Source: JAZRYE01 sp045600585 (lineage in GTDB: Bacteria; Bacillota_I; Bacilli_A; RFN20; CAG-826). Taken from it: 64,000 nt of DNA. The notes under the pieces are model-generated. The model searched no databases and was not told the DNA's origin. It saw nothing but the letters and a program-made list of their open reading frames with translations. The stretch spans positions 73,355 through 137,354 of the forward strand of contig JAZRYE010000004.1 in NCBI GenBank assembly GCA_045600585.1, given 5' to 3'. This document shows, piece after piece, positions 1 through 8,495 of the stretch (its first letter is position 1; each line of letters begins with the position of its first letter). The position numbers and the translations under genes were made by a program.

Positions 1-840
1 CATTTATTAGAAGTTAAGCCATTATCAAATGAAGATATTGTTGATGGTCTTAAAAGAGCAATCAAGCATCCAAAAGGACTTAATAATAAATTTTCTTTTG
101 ATGACGATGCACTTGAATATATTTCTAAACTAACTGCTGGAGATATGAGATATGCATTAAATTATTTAGAAGTTCTTTCAATTAATGCAAAGAATGGAAA
201 TATATCTTTAGATACAGCTAAAAAAGTGATCAAAGTTCCAAATTGGCAAATAGATCAAAATGAAGGCGAACATTATGACTCAGTTTCTGCTTTACAAAAA
301 TCTATTAGAGGCAGCGATGTTGATGCTGCTTTATATTATTTAGCTAGACTTTGCATCGTTGGTGATTTAGATAGTATTAAAAGAAGATTATTAGTAATTG
401 CTTATGAAGATGTTGGTTTAGGAAATCCACAAGCAGTAGATAGAACTTATCATGCATTAATGACGGCTGAAATGGTCGGATTCCCAGAAGCAATTATTCC
501 TCTCGGCTTTGCTGTTTGCGATTTAGCATTATCTCCAAAAAGCAAAACAACATGCCTAGGAATTGAAAATGCTATGGCGTATGCTGAAAAACATCCTTTG
601 GATGTTATGGATTATCTTAAACTAACTCCAGTAAATGTCATGGAAGAAGACAAGTATCCATATGATAGACCTGATTTATGGGCAAAGATCCAATATCTTC
701 CAGAAACAATTAAAAATATGCAGTTCTATGAGCCTAATCCTGATGCTAGTTCAAGCTATGAAAAAGCTATCAATGATAATTACTTAAAATTAAAAAGAAT
801 TAAAAGATCATCAAATCTAAGAGAACTAAAAAAGAAATAA
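1..840 (+). CDS. rarA: Replication-associated recombination protein A, C-terminal part
   Basis: The reading frame is already open at base 1, so the gene is cut by the window edge and its AAA+ Walker motifs lie outside. What remains is the arginine-finger/lid region (the stretch around DMRYALNYLE matches the sensor-2 segment of the family) and the C-terminal tetramerisation domain with the typical AYEDVGLGNPQA segment near base 400. RarA (MgsA/WRNIP1 family) is an ATPase acting at stalled replication forks with SSB. The gene ends at a TAA followed at once by a strong hairpin shared with the convergent gene. The first ATG in frame (base 145) is internal, not a start. Identification is firm; function is from family knowledge. 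Confidence 0.93.
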   Translation, partial: HLLEVKPLSNEDIVDGLKRAIKHPKGLNNKFSFDDDALEYISKLTAGDMRYALNYLEVLSINAKNGNISLDTAKKVIKVPNWQIDQNEGEHYDSVSALQKSIRGSDVDAALYYLARLCIVGDLDSIKRRLLVIAYEDVGLGNPQAVDRTYHALMTAEMVGFPEAIIPLGFAVCDLALSPKSKTTCLGIENAMAYAEKHPLDVMDYLKLTPVNVMEEDKYPYDRPDLWAKIQYLPETIKNMQFYEPNPDASSSYEKAINDNYLKLKRIKRSSNLRELKKK

Positions 841-876
841 AAACATTATCGTTAATTGTCGATAATGTTTTCTTTT
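841..876. terminator. Bidirectional intrinsic terminator between rarA and pdp
   Basis: Perfect 11-bp inverted repeat (841-851 with 860-870, 8-base loop) followed by a T-rich run on the plus strand. It sits between two convergent genes, so it can end both transcripts. Confidence 0.85.
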
Positions 877-888
877 AATAATAAATTA

Positions 889-2199
889 TTACTTTTCAAT
901 AATTTCACGGATTACCGGTGAAGAAATTACTTTTTCATCAGTGATGACGAATGTATTTTTAATATCATTTATGATTGGGGCTACAACAGAATCTTCTTTA
1001 TTTGTATAGCATGTTGCTAATAGATCGCCTTTTTTGACATAATCTCCAACTTTTTTATTTAGTAAAATACCGGCAGACATATCAATAATATCTTCTAAGG
1101 TTTCTCTTCCTCCACCGAGCTTCATTGAGTTAACTCCGATAGATAAAGCATTTAAAGATTTAATATAGCCTTCTTTATCAGTTCTAATTTCATGAATGTT
1201 TTTACTTATTTCTAATAACTCTGGATGATGAATGTAGTTTAAGTCTCCGCCTTGGGCTTCTACCATTAAACAGAATTTTTCAAACGCTTTTCCATTGGCA
1301 ATATTTTCTTCAAGCATCTTTCTTGCTTGATCTCTATCTTTTGCTACTTTTGCTTGAACTAGCATGATAGAACCGCAAGCAAAGCATAATTCCATTAAAT
1401 CTTTTGGACCTTTTCCTTGTAATGCTGCAATTGCTTCTTTGACTTCTAATGAATTACCAATTGCGTTCCCTAATGGTTCGCTCATATCACTTAATACTGC
1501 GATTGTATTTCTTCCAAGCTCATTTCCAATTTCCACCATTGTGTGTGCTAGTTCACGAGCACTATTCATATTTTTCATGAAAGCACCTTCGCCAACAGTA
1601 ACATCTAATAAGATTGCATCACTACCTGATGCTAGTTTTTTAGACATAACACTAGAAGCAATTAATGGAATTGATTCAACAGTGCCAGTTACGTCTCTTA
1701 GTGCATAAAGCTTTTTATCAGCAGGAACTAGTGATTTGGTCTGCCCAGCTACAGCAATACCAATTTTATTGACTTGATCGATAAATCTTTGACCTTCAAT
1801 TGATACTGTTAATCCTGGAATTGATTCTAATTTATCTAATGTTCCACCTGTATGGCCTAAGCCTCTACCTGATAATTTAGCCAATTTAGCTCCACAAGAA
1901 GCAACCATTGGTCCTAAAACTAAAGTAGTTTTATCACCAACACCACCAGTAGAATGTTTATCGACTTTTATTCCTTTAATAGCGGAAAGATCCATGACTT
2001 CACCACTATGTTCCATTACATCCGTTAATATAGATACTTCTTTTTTTGTCATCCCTTTAAATAGAATTGCCATATTCATAGCAGCGCTTTGATAATCTGG
2101 AACAATTCCAGAAACATAATTATCTATCCAGAATTTAATTTCTTCTTTTGATAATTCATTACCTTGTCTTTTTTTGATAATCAAATCTACCATTCGCAT
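889..2199 (-). CDS. pdp: Pyrimidine-nucleoside phosphorylase
   Basis: Cleaves uridine, thymidine and deoxyuridine with phosphate to free base and (deoxy)ribose-1-phosphate in the cytosol. The 436-aa length is normal. The glycosyltransferase family 3 phosphate-binding motif KHSTGGVGDKT is at residues 81-91, and the thymidine-phosphorylase signature SGRGLGHTGGT is at about 111-121. The C-terminal barrel-sandwich domain (around GDYVKKGDLLA) is also present. The ATG at 2199 lies 7 bases after a GTGAGGT ribosome site, with a TATAAT box at 2218-2223 on the minus strand. It is transcribed alone, divergent from rsmF. Pdp and DeoA are hard to separate by sequence alone; the low-G+C context favours the broad-specificity Pdp type. 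Confidence 0.93.
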   Translation of the reverse strand: MRMVDLIIKKRQGNELSKEEIKFWIDNYVSGIVPDYQSAAMNMAILFKGMTKKEVSILTDVMEHSGEVMDLSAIKGIKVDKHSTGGVGDKTTLVLGPMVASCGAKLAKLSGRGLGHTGGTLDKLESIPGLTVSIEGQRFIDQVNKIGIAVAGQTKSLVPADKKLYALRDVTGTVESIPLIASSVMSKKLASGSDAILLDVTVGEGAFMKNMNSARELAHTMVEIGNELGRNTIAVLSDMSEPLGNAIGNSLEVKEAIAALQGKGPKDLMELCFACGSIMLVQAKVAKDRDQARKMLEENIANGKAFEKFCLMVEAQGGDLNYIHHPELLEISKNIHEIRTDKEGYIKSLNALSIGVNSMKLGGGRETLEDIIDMSAGILLNKKVGDYVKKGDLLATCYTNKEDSVVAPIINDIKNTFVITDEKVISSPVIREIIEK

Positions 2200-2278
2200 A
2201 AGAAATACCTCACTATGATTATATCATAAATTCATTTTACTATATGTTTTATTGACTAAATAGTCTAAACTATTAAAT

Positions 2279-3553
2279 ATGAATTTCAAAGATAATTTAT
2301 TAGAATATTTATCAGAAAACGAAACAGCGTCTTTACTAAATTCATTAAATGAAATTGATAAGCATGCAGTTTTATTAAATTTAGAAAAAATGAATGATGA
2401 AACGTTCCTAAATTTATATCCAAACTGCACTAAGCATCCAATTGTTCCACACGCGTATTTATATAATAAAGATGAATATGAATTAGGTAAGTCCATCTAT
2501 TATGATTTAGGTTGCTTTTATATACAAGAACCATCGGCAATGTTAGTTAGTTATTATTTAAATCCTGTTCCAGGCGATATTGTTTTAGATATGTGTGCTG
2601 CTCCAGGTGGCAAAAGTATGCAGGCCGCAATGCTTTTAAAAGATAAAGGTGTAATTATCTCTAATGATTTATCCTCATCAAGAATTGGGGCTGTTAGAGA
2701 AAATGCTGAAAGAATGGGACTTGGAAATTTACTTATAGTAAATAATGATTTTTCCAAAATATATAAAAATTATTTAAATTATTTCGACAAAATTATATTA
2801 GATGCACCATGTTCTGGGTCTGGCATGTTTAGAAAAGATGATGAAGTTAAAAACGACTGGACTTATGAGAAGGTTTTAAAATTCCAAGGAATTCAAAAAG
2901 AATTAATTGATATAGCTTATCAGATGCTCAAACCTGGTGGAACAATGATTTATTCAACTTGTTCTTTTTCAAAAGAAGAAGATGAAGATGTTATTGAGTA
3001 CTTATGTTCACTATATCAATGCGAAATTTTGCCATTAGAGGATAAGCTCTTTTATAACGGAAAATATGGTGTTCATTTATTCCCTTATTTATTTCCTGGT
3101 GAAGGACACTATATGTGCCCAATTAAAAAGCCGGGTATTCTTTCACAAGCTGAGACTATAAATAAAAAGAATTCTCAATTTGACAAATTATTAAATTTAA
3201 ATTCATTTTCACATACGAATGTTGTCAAGTTTGGCGATTATCTTTTTTCACTTCCATTTGAAGTAAAGACTAAGGGGTTAAATATTGTTCGATACGGTTT
3301 AAAAATTGGTGAAATTTCAGGATCAATATTAAAATACGATTACCATTTCTCTCATTACATCAAGGAATTTTATAACGAATGCGAAATTAATGATGAACAA
3401 ATAGTCAAATATTTCAACGGAGAATCGTTTGAAAAAGAGAGCCATCAAGGATTCGTTTTGGTTAAGTATCAAAACATTAATGTCGACATTGCAAAAAGCG
3501 TTTCAAACACTATTAAAAACAAATTGCCAAAAGGTTTAAGAAGACATTTTTGA
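2279..3553 (+). CDS. rsmF: NOL1/NOP2/Sun-family rRNA m5C methyltransferase (RsmF-like)
   Basis: S-adenosylmethionine-dependent cytosine-C5 RNA methylase. The SAM-binding motif LDMCAAPGGK is at residues 103-112. The two catalytic cysteines are seen: Cys178 in DAPCSGSG and Cys228 in YSTCSF. The roughly 130-residue C-terminal region is the RsmF/PUA-like RNA-binding extension found in the Firmicutes RsmF/YebU branch, which modifies 16S rRNA. The stop is TGA. No ribosome site precedes the ATG, only AT-rich DNA with a small palindrome (GACTA-AA-TAGTC, about 2250-2261), so the mode of initiation is uncertain. Substrate position cannot be read from the sequence. Confidence 0.88.
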   Translation: MNFKDNLLEYLSENETASLLNSLNEIDKHAVLLNLEKMNDETFLNLYPNCTKHPIVPHAYLYNKDEYELGKSIYYDLGCFYIQEPSAMLVSYYLNPVPGDIVLDMCAAPGGKSMQAAMLLKDKGVIISNDLSSSRIGAVRENAERMGLGNLLIVNNDFSKIYKNYLNYFDKIILDAPCSGSGMFRKDDEVKNDWTYEKVLKFQGIQKELIDIAYQMLKPGGTMIYSTCSFSKEEDEDVIEYLCSLYQCEILPLEDKLFYNGKYGVHLFPYLFPGEGHYMCPIKKPGILSQAETINKKNSQFDKLLNLNSFSHTNVVKFGDYLFSLPFEVKTKGLNIVRYGLKIGEISGSILKYDYHFSHYIKEFYNECEINDEQIVKYFNGESFEKESHQGFVLVKYQNINVDIAKSVSNTIKNKLPKGLRRHF

Positions 3554-3576
3554 TGTTTTGAAAATATTTTATACTT

Positions 3577-3602
3577 GTATTACTTAATAAAAAGTAATAG
3601 TA
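3577..3602. repeat. AT-rich inverted repeat downstream of rsmF
   Basis: An 8-bp stem TATTACTT/AAGTAATA lies between rsmF and the lipoprotein gene. It has no strong T-run, so it may be a weak terminator or a leader hairpin of the next gene. Confidence 0.4.
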
Positions 3603-3646
3603 TTTTCTCAATTAATTTAATCTAATGAAAGGAGAAATTTACTATT

Positions 3647-5320
3647 ATGAAAAACAATTTAGTTAAATTATTAGCCGTTGGTGCATTAATTGCTTCATTG
3701 AGCGCATGTGGTGGTAAAAAAGGTCCTAGCGAAGAATCTAAGGAACAGCCTAAAGTTGTTACTATTGATGAATTTTATGAAGTTGACTTCGATGAAGAGA
3801 CATTTGATGTTAGCGCACCACTTGATGGACAATTAGTTACACTTGAGGACCACATATTAGTCGGCTATCACGGAAGAACAGTTTATACTTCTTACACAGA
3901 TGGCGATTATTTACAAAACTTACATGGTATTGAATTCCGTTTAGCAGAAGGTTTTGAATTTGATTGGGCTACTGCACAAAGAGACATCGTTGATGTTACA
4001 GGCCGTGTTTCATTCGAAGATGGTGTTTGCGTTTTAAATGATGCAACATATGTTGTTAAAACAGAAGGTGTTTATAACAAAACAAAACAAGAATGGAATA
4101 ACCCAGCTTATTATTGGCCTGCAAAATACATGACAAGACCTTATTGGGATCAATTTACAAGTGATTACAACTTGCACTCTGTTATCTCTGAAGGCAAATT
4201 CCAAGTAGCAACTGCTCCAACTTGGGCTGACGGACAAGATACAACATTTTATGTTGTTTTCCCTGGCGAAGACCCTGATGTTGAAAACTATGACAATTTA
4301 TGTCCGATTAAAGTTACAGTTCCTGCTGATTTAGTTCCAGCAAAACGTACAGCTATCAAGAAAGTTTTGGACACAATTGACGTTGGTGAATACTTCTATT
4401 CTCTCTTTATCTTCAATGATTCTTTAGATGGCATGGGCATTATGCTTGAAAACGTATGGGGTGCTGGTTACATCGAAAAAACAACTAAAGTTAACATTAT
4501 TAAAACTTGGGAAGATGTAGCTAAGAAAGTTAAAGGCATGTACGCTGTTGATATTCCAGACTTCGGCATTGATGAATTCGCATTATCTTATTCAGTTAAT
4601 ACTGATTTATGGGAGCAACCATTAACAAAAGTCTGGTCAGATCCAACTCAATTAGGATTTGGTGAAGATGAAATTGCTAACTGGGCATTCACAGATTATA
4701 TTGTCAACTTTGCTGCTGCTAAGAAAGGTGATGCTATCGATGCATTCGAAGCAAAAATGACTTCAGCTGGATTCATTTCTGGAGGCATTCAAGATGATAC
4801 TCAAGTTTGGGTCAAGGTTGAAGGCGAAGGTGAAGATGAAGTTGAAACAGCAGTTGTTTATGAATTCATGAACGCTACAAACATTGAATTCTACTATCTC
4901 GCTTTAAGAGGTGAAGGTCCTGAAAAACCAGCATATGATCAACTTTTAGCTAAATTCGGCGCTACATTATTAGATCTAATCGCTGAAGGAGAATTCACTC
5001 CAGAATCAGTTTTGAAAGATTATGTCAATTTCCATGAACAAATTGGTTATTACATCAATATTGGTTTTGGTACAGCGGTTTCTGTAAAAAGTTTACAGGA
5101 TGGAGTATTAAATGTACTTAGCAAAACAGGATACCAAAACATTTCTGATGGATTCCAACCTTATCAAGAAGGAAACGGAGGATATGCATGGTATGTAGAT
5201 GAAGATGTTGAAGAAATTGTTGCCGAAACAACCATTTATGAAGTCGAGGTATTTACTAATTCTCAAGGTTCAACAGCATTATTCATGGTTGCTTTCCCAG
5301 CTTCCGATATCATGAACTAA
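3647..5320 (+). CDS. Large lipoprotein of unknown function
   Basis: I do not recognise a family. The first 21 residues form a lipoprotein signal peptide: positive MKNN, hydrophobic core, lipobox LSAC with Cys21, then a GGKKG spacer. About 535 residues would be anchored outside the membrane. The mature part is acidic and aromatic-rich, with an early segment (about residues 60-140) reminiscent of a small beta-barrel (LVGYHGRTVY, VDVTGRVSFEDG) but no clear catalytic motif. A strong AAAGGAG ribosome site precedes the ATG. Codon choice looks more selective than in neighbouring genes (frequent CCA, GGT, AAC, TTC), which suggests high expression. It is monocistronic with a terminator behind it. Binding or surface adhesion is possible but is inference. 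Confidence 0.85.
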   Translation: MKNNLVKLLAVGALIASLSACGGKKGPSEESKEQPKVVTIDEFYEVDFDEETFDVSAPLDGQLVTLEDHILVGYHGRTVYTSYTDGDYLQNLHGIEFRLAEGFEFDWATAQRDIVDVTGRVSFEDGVCVLNDATYVVKTEGVYNKTKQEWNNPAYYWPAKYMTRPYWDQFTSDYNLHSVISEGKFQVATAPTWADGQDTTFYVVFPGEDPDVENYDNLCPIKVTVPADLVPAKRTAIKKVLDTIDVGEYFYSLFIFNDSLDGMGIMLENVWGAGYIEKTTKVNIIKTWEDVAKKVKGMYAVDIPDFGIDEFALSYSVNTDLWEQPLTKVWSDPTQLGFGEDEIANWAFTDYIVNFAAAKKGDAIDAFEAKMTSAGFISGGIQDDTQVWVKVEGEGEDEVETAVVYEFMNATNIEFYYLALRGEGPEKPAYDQLLAKFGATLLDLIAEGEFTPESVLKDYVNFHEQIGYYINIGFGTAVSVKSLQDGVLNVLSKTGYQNISDGFQPYQEGNGGYAWYVDEDVEEIVAETTIYEVEVFTNSQGSTALFMVAFPASDIMN

Positions 5321-5370
5321 ATTCATACATATTAACTATATAAGGGGCTGTTCAAAAACTCATGGTAAAT

Positions 5371-5395
5371 GAGGAATTGAACTCCTCTTTTTATT
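5371..5395 (+). terminator. Probable terminator of the lipoprotein gene
   Basis: Stem GAGGA/TCCTC (5371-5375 with 5383-5387) followed by TTTTTATTTG, 50 bases after the stop codon. The stem is short. The rest of 5396-5595 holds nothing I can identify. Confidence 0.6.
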
Positions 5396-5595
5396 TGTCT
5401 TCACTTTTATTAATAACTTCTAAACTAATGAGCAATCATAAATTCTTCAAAAGCCTTCTTTTAGTATTTTTTTCATTTTTATATTAAATTTTCTCCCATT
5501 TTTGATAATCTTTTTGTATAAAAAAGGTAATTCTTGCTCGCCTATAGGTTTTCGAACAATTCTTTTATAAAAAATAAAAGTGGATTGCTCCGCTA

Positions 5596-6345
5596 TTATT
5601 TCATTAATTCGTTATATTGTTTTCTTAATTTATAAGTGATTTCTTTTTGAACCTGATCTCTACATAAATGAGCTAATTCTTCTGTTGATATGTTTTGATA
5701 ATCATTAGGATTAATAGGTTTCAAGAAAGATATAAAGACATGATATTTTTTAAATCTAGGTTTAGATTTTAAAGGTGATTGAGAACCATAAATAGCAATT
5801 GGAATGATTGGTACTCCTGCTTTTGTTGGGGCTCTAAATGTACCAGGATGGAAATCCCTCATTTTACATAAAGGATCTTTATTCCTTGTTCCTTCTGGAT
5901 AAATCAACCAGCTCTTCTCTTGATTCTTCAATGTTTTTTGAACATCCATCATTACTTTTAGAGATTGCTTTAAATCATCTCTATCCATAAATTTGCCGTC
6001 CATAGCAAGGAATACTTTTGCAACAAATGGCATTTTTTCTATTTCTTTTTTAGCTACTACTGCGGTTTCTTGCTTAATTAATGGAAGAGTAGGAAGAGGA
6101 TCAAAAGCAGATAAGTGATTTGAAACAAAACAAACACGTTGTTGCTCTGGAATATTTTCTAATCCTTCCGCGTGAACAATTACATCTAATTTTTCAACTA
6201 CCTTACCTATTAATGTAGTGGCTTTTTGATATCTTAAAGATAATGGATATTTTTCTGGATGTTTTGCGTATTTATTCATCCAGGAAAAATAACTTCCAAT
6301 AATTTTAGGACCTACTGTTAATACTGGTTTTAAATATCTTCCCAT
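5596..6345 (-). CDS. plsC: 1-acyl-sn-glycerol-3-phosphate acyltransferase
   Basis: Transfers an acyl chain to lysophosphatidate, giving phosphatidate for membrane lipids. The acyltransferase motif I NHxxxxD is at residues 76-82 (NHLSAFD) and motif III EGTR is at 151-154. The 249-aa length is usual for PlsC, with no obvious long membrane segment beyond a short hydrophobic N-terminus. It is the last gene of ftsK-pulA-plsC; its start is 9 bases after the pulA stop, and AAAAGG at the pulA end can act as ribosome site. A second, more distant acyltransferase is at 55.6 kb, probably serving another lipid. Confidence 0.9.
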   Translation of the reverse strand: MGRYLKPVLTVGPKIIGSYFSWMNKYAKHPEKYPLSLRYQKATTLIGKVVEKLDVIVHAEGLENIPEQQRVCFVSNHLSAFDPLPTLPLIKQETAVVAKKEIEKMPFVAKVFLAMDGKFMDRDDLKQSLKVMMDVQKTLKNQEKSWLIYPEGTRNKDPLCKMRDFHPGTFRAPTKAGVPIIPIAIYGSQSPLKSKPRFKKYHVFISFLKPINPNDYQNISTEELAHLCRDQVQKEITYKLRKQYNELMK

Positions 6346-6354
6346 ATCTTTAAT

Positions 6355-8490
6355 TTACCTTTTATATAAAATTTGTAAAGAACAAGGTGAAATAATTCCT
6401 TGTTTCATATGTATTTTTTCTCCATCTCGTTCTTCTTTTCCACTTGAAAGCATTAAATAGAAATCATCTAATTCATAAGCTTGCTGATAAATAGTTGGAT
6501 TAAATAACACTATTAATTTTGAGAAAGGTGCAATTAAATTAGACGATTTGCCTTTAAGACAATAAATTCCATTATTCCAATGTTCAATATTAAAGACTTT
6601 AATAATATCCTCTGGTTTATCTAGTGATAAAAACTTCAAAATATTCTTTCTATACTTGATTAATGCATGAAGTCTAGTGACCATTTCCATTCTTTGATCG
6701 AGCTTAGACCATTGCATGTTATTTATTTTAGCTATGTTATATGTATTTCCTAAAGAAGATTTAGATAAGCCAATTTCTTGTCCCATATGAATGAATGGAA
6801 CGCCAAAAGAAAGGAGTAATAAACAGTTAGCAAATTTAACTCTATGAAGAATTATTTCTTCATCTTCTTCTGGATTAGATGCTGTCAATTTATCAAACAA
6901 TGTGTGATTATCATGACATTCTAAATAATTAATAGATTGATTAGCGTTATTAAAACGAGCTTCGTAAGTGACGTTATTTGTTGAACCAAGTATTGAATAG
7001 TCAACACCGTTGACATAGTCTAAATTGCCTGAAAGATAGCCTTTAATGCATAAATCAAATGAAGATCCTTTTAAGAAATCTCTATAGGCATCATTAAAGA
7101 AACCAACTTGAGGTAAATGATTTGCGTTTTTATAGTTTGCTTTAACTTCTTTTGAGAGCTCATATCCCATATCCCATCCTTCGCCATAGAAGATTGTTTC
7201 TTTTTTTGTTTTTCTACATTCGTCGACAATTGTGTTTATTGTTTCGATATCTAATAAACCCATTAAGTCGAAGCGGAATCCGTCAACATCAAAAACGTCA
7301 ATAAAATATTTGCAGCTATCGACAATAATTTTTCTTGCCATTATTTTTTCAGTGGCAATGTCGTTTCCACATCCACTTGCATTACTTAACTCGCCGTTCT
7401 TCTTTTTACGGAAATAATAATTAGGTAAAGAATTTTCTAATGAACTATTTTGCCAATCATAAATATGATTAAAAACCATATCGAGCACTACTCTTATATT
7501 GTTTTTGTGAAGAATATCAACCATTTCTCTAAATTCTTCTAATCGGCTTTGAGGAATTTCTGGTTTAGATGAATAACTTCCTTCAAGAGCGAAAAAAGAA
7601 GTTATGTCATATCCCCAGTTATAGCTATCCTTAGTATTGATATCATCAACTCCATAAAAATCTGTTACTGGTAATAATTGAACATGGCTGATGCCTAAGT
7701 ATTTTAGGTAATCTAAGCCACATTTATTGTTTCCTTTTATTGTTTTACGATTTTCTTCAACAAACCCCTTAAATTTGCCTTTATTCACTATATTTGTGTC
7801 TTTTGATTCAGTAAAATCTCTGATGTTTACTTCGTAAATAATAGAATCGACTGGTTTTGTATAAGGAGAAGAAGGAATTATTCTTTCTTTTTCTTTTATT
7901 GCTTCAATATCTACAACAGCGGAATACTCACTATTTAGAGACACACCTTTTCCATATGGGTCGTTAATTTCTCTAACCAAATCGCCATTATAGATAATAT
8001 ATTTGTACTTTTTATTTAATAAATCTTCTTTAATAGAGAGCCTAAATACACCATATTCATCTCTATTCATTGGAAGATATATGAAGGAGCTATCATTTTC
8101 TAGTTTTAATAAAACACTACTTGATAAGGGAGAATACAGATTAAATTTAGTTTCTTCCTTGCTATAAATTGCACCTAAATCATCTTTATCATAAGAAAAC
8201 AGTTCATCGAAATTTGGGATTTCAGTAATTTTTTCTACATCAATAGAACATGGAGAACATCCTTCAATATTAAGAACGTAATTCGATCCAAATTCATAAT
8301 TTTCTTTTAATGTTATTTCAAAGAAATAAGATGTTTGTTTACTTGTTCTTTTTGTAATATTACATTCAACTTTTTCATTTTCGTTTTTGATTATTGAAAA
8401 AGAAAGATTATCTTTAAAAGAAATCTCTGTGAATATTAAAACGTTAATCTTTTTCAAGCTAACTAATTTAGCTTTTATAAATTGATTCAT
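6355..8490 (-). CDS. pulA: Type I pullulanase (glycogen/maltodextrin debranching)
   Basis: Hydrolyses alpha-1,6 branches in alpha-glucans. It is a GH13 barrel with the type-I pullulanase mark YNWGYD at residues 290-295. Catalytic residues by alignment are Asp408 (GFRFDLM), Glu437 (YGEGWD) and Asp527 (CHDNHT). The first 200 residues hold an N-terminal domain and a CBM48-like module. There is no signal peptide, so the enzyme is cytosolic and probably acts on imported maltodextrin or glycogen together with MalQ (38.4 kb). The start lies 5 bases after the ftsK stop with no ribosome site, pointing to translational coupling. Sitting behind ftsK is an unusual context. Confidence 0.92.
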   Translation of the reverse strand: MNQFIKAKLVSLKKINVLIFTEISFKDNLSFSIIKNENEKVECNITKRTSKQTSYFFEITLKENYEFGSNYVLNIEGCSPCSIDVEKITEIPNFDELFSYDKDDLGAIYSKEETKFNLYSPLSSSVLLKLENDSSFIYLPMNRDEYGVFRLSIKEDLLNKKYKYIIYNGDLVREINDPYGKGVSLNSEYSAVVDIEAIKEKERIIPSSPYTKPVDSIIYEVNIRDFTESKDTNIVNKGKFKGFVEENRKTIKGNNKCGLDYLKYLGISHVQLLPVTDFYGVDDINTKDSYNWGYDITSFFALEGSYSSKPEIPQSRLEEFREMVDILHKNNIRVVLDMVFNHIYDWQNSSLENSLPNYYFRKKKNGELSNASGCGNDIATEKIMARKIIVDSCKYFIDVFDVDGFRFDLMGLLDIETINTIVDECRKTKKETIFYGEGWDMGYELSKEVKANYKNANHLPQVGFFNDAYRDFLKGSSFDLCIKGYLSGNLDYVNGVDYSILGSTNNVTYEARFNNANQSINYLECHDNHTLFDKLTASNPEEDEEIILHRVKFANCLLLLSFGVPFIHMGQEIGLSKSSLGNTYNIAKINNMQWSKLDQRMEMVTRLHALIKYRKNILKFLSLDKPEDIIKVFNIEHWNNGIYCLKGKSSNLIAPFSKLIVLFNPTIYQQAYELDDFYLMLSSGKEERDGEKIHMKQGIISPCSLQILYKR

Positions 8491-8495
8491 ATTAA

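Noticed and set aside
5341..5360. GGGGCTGTTCAAAAACT, similar to the outer end of some insertion sequences
   Set aside because: No matching inverted copy, no target duplication and no transposase fragment nearby.
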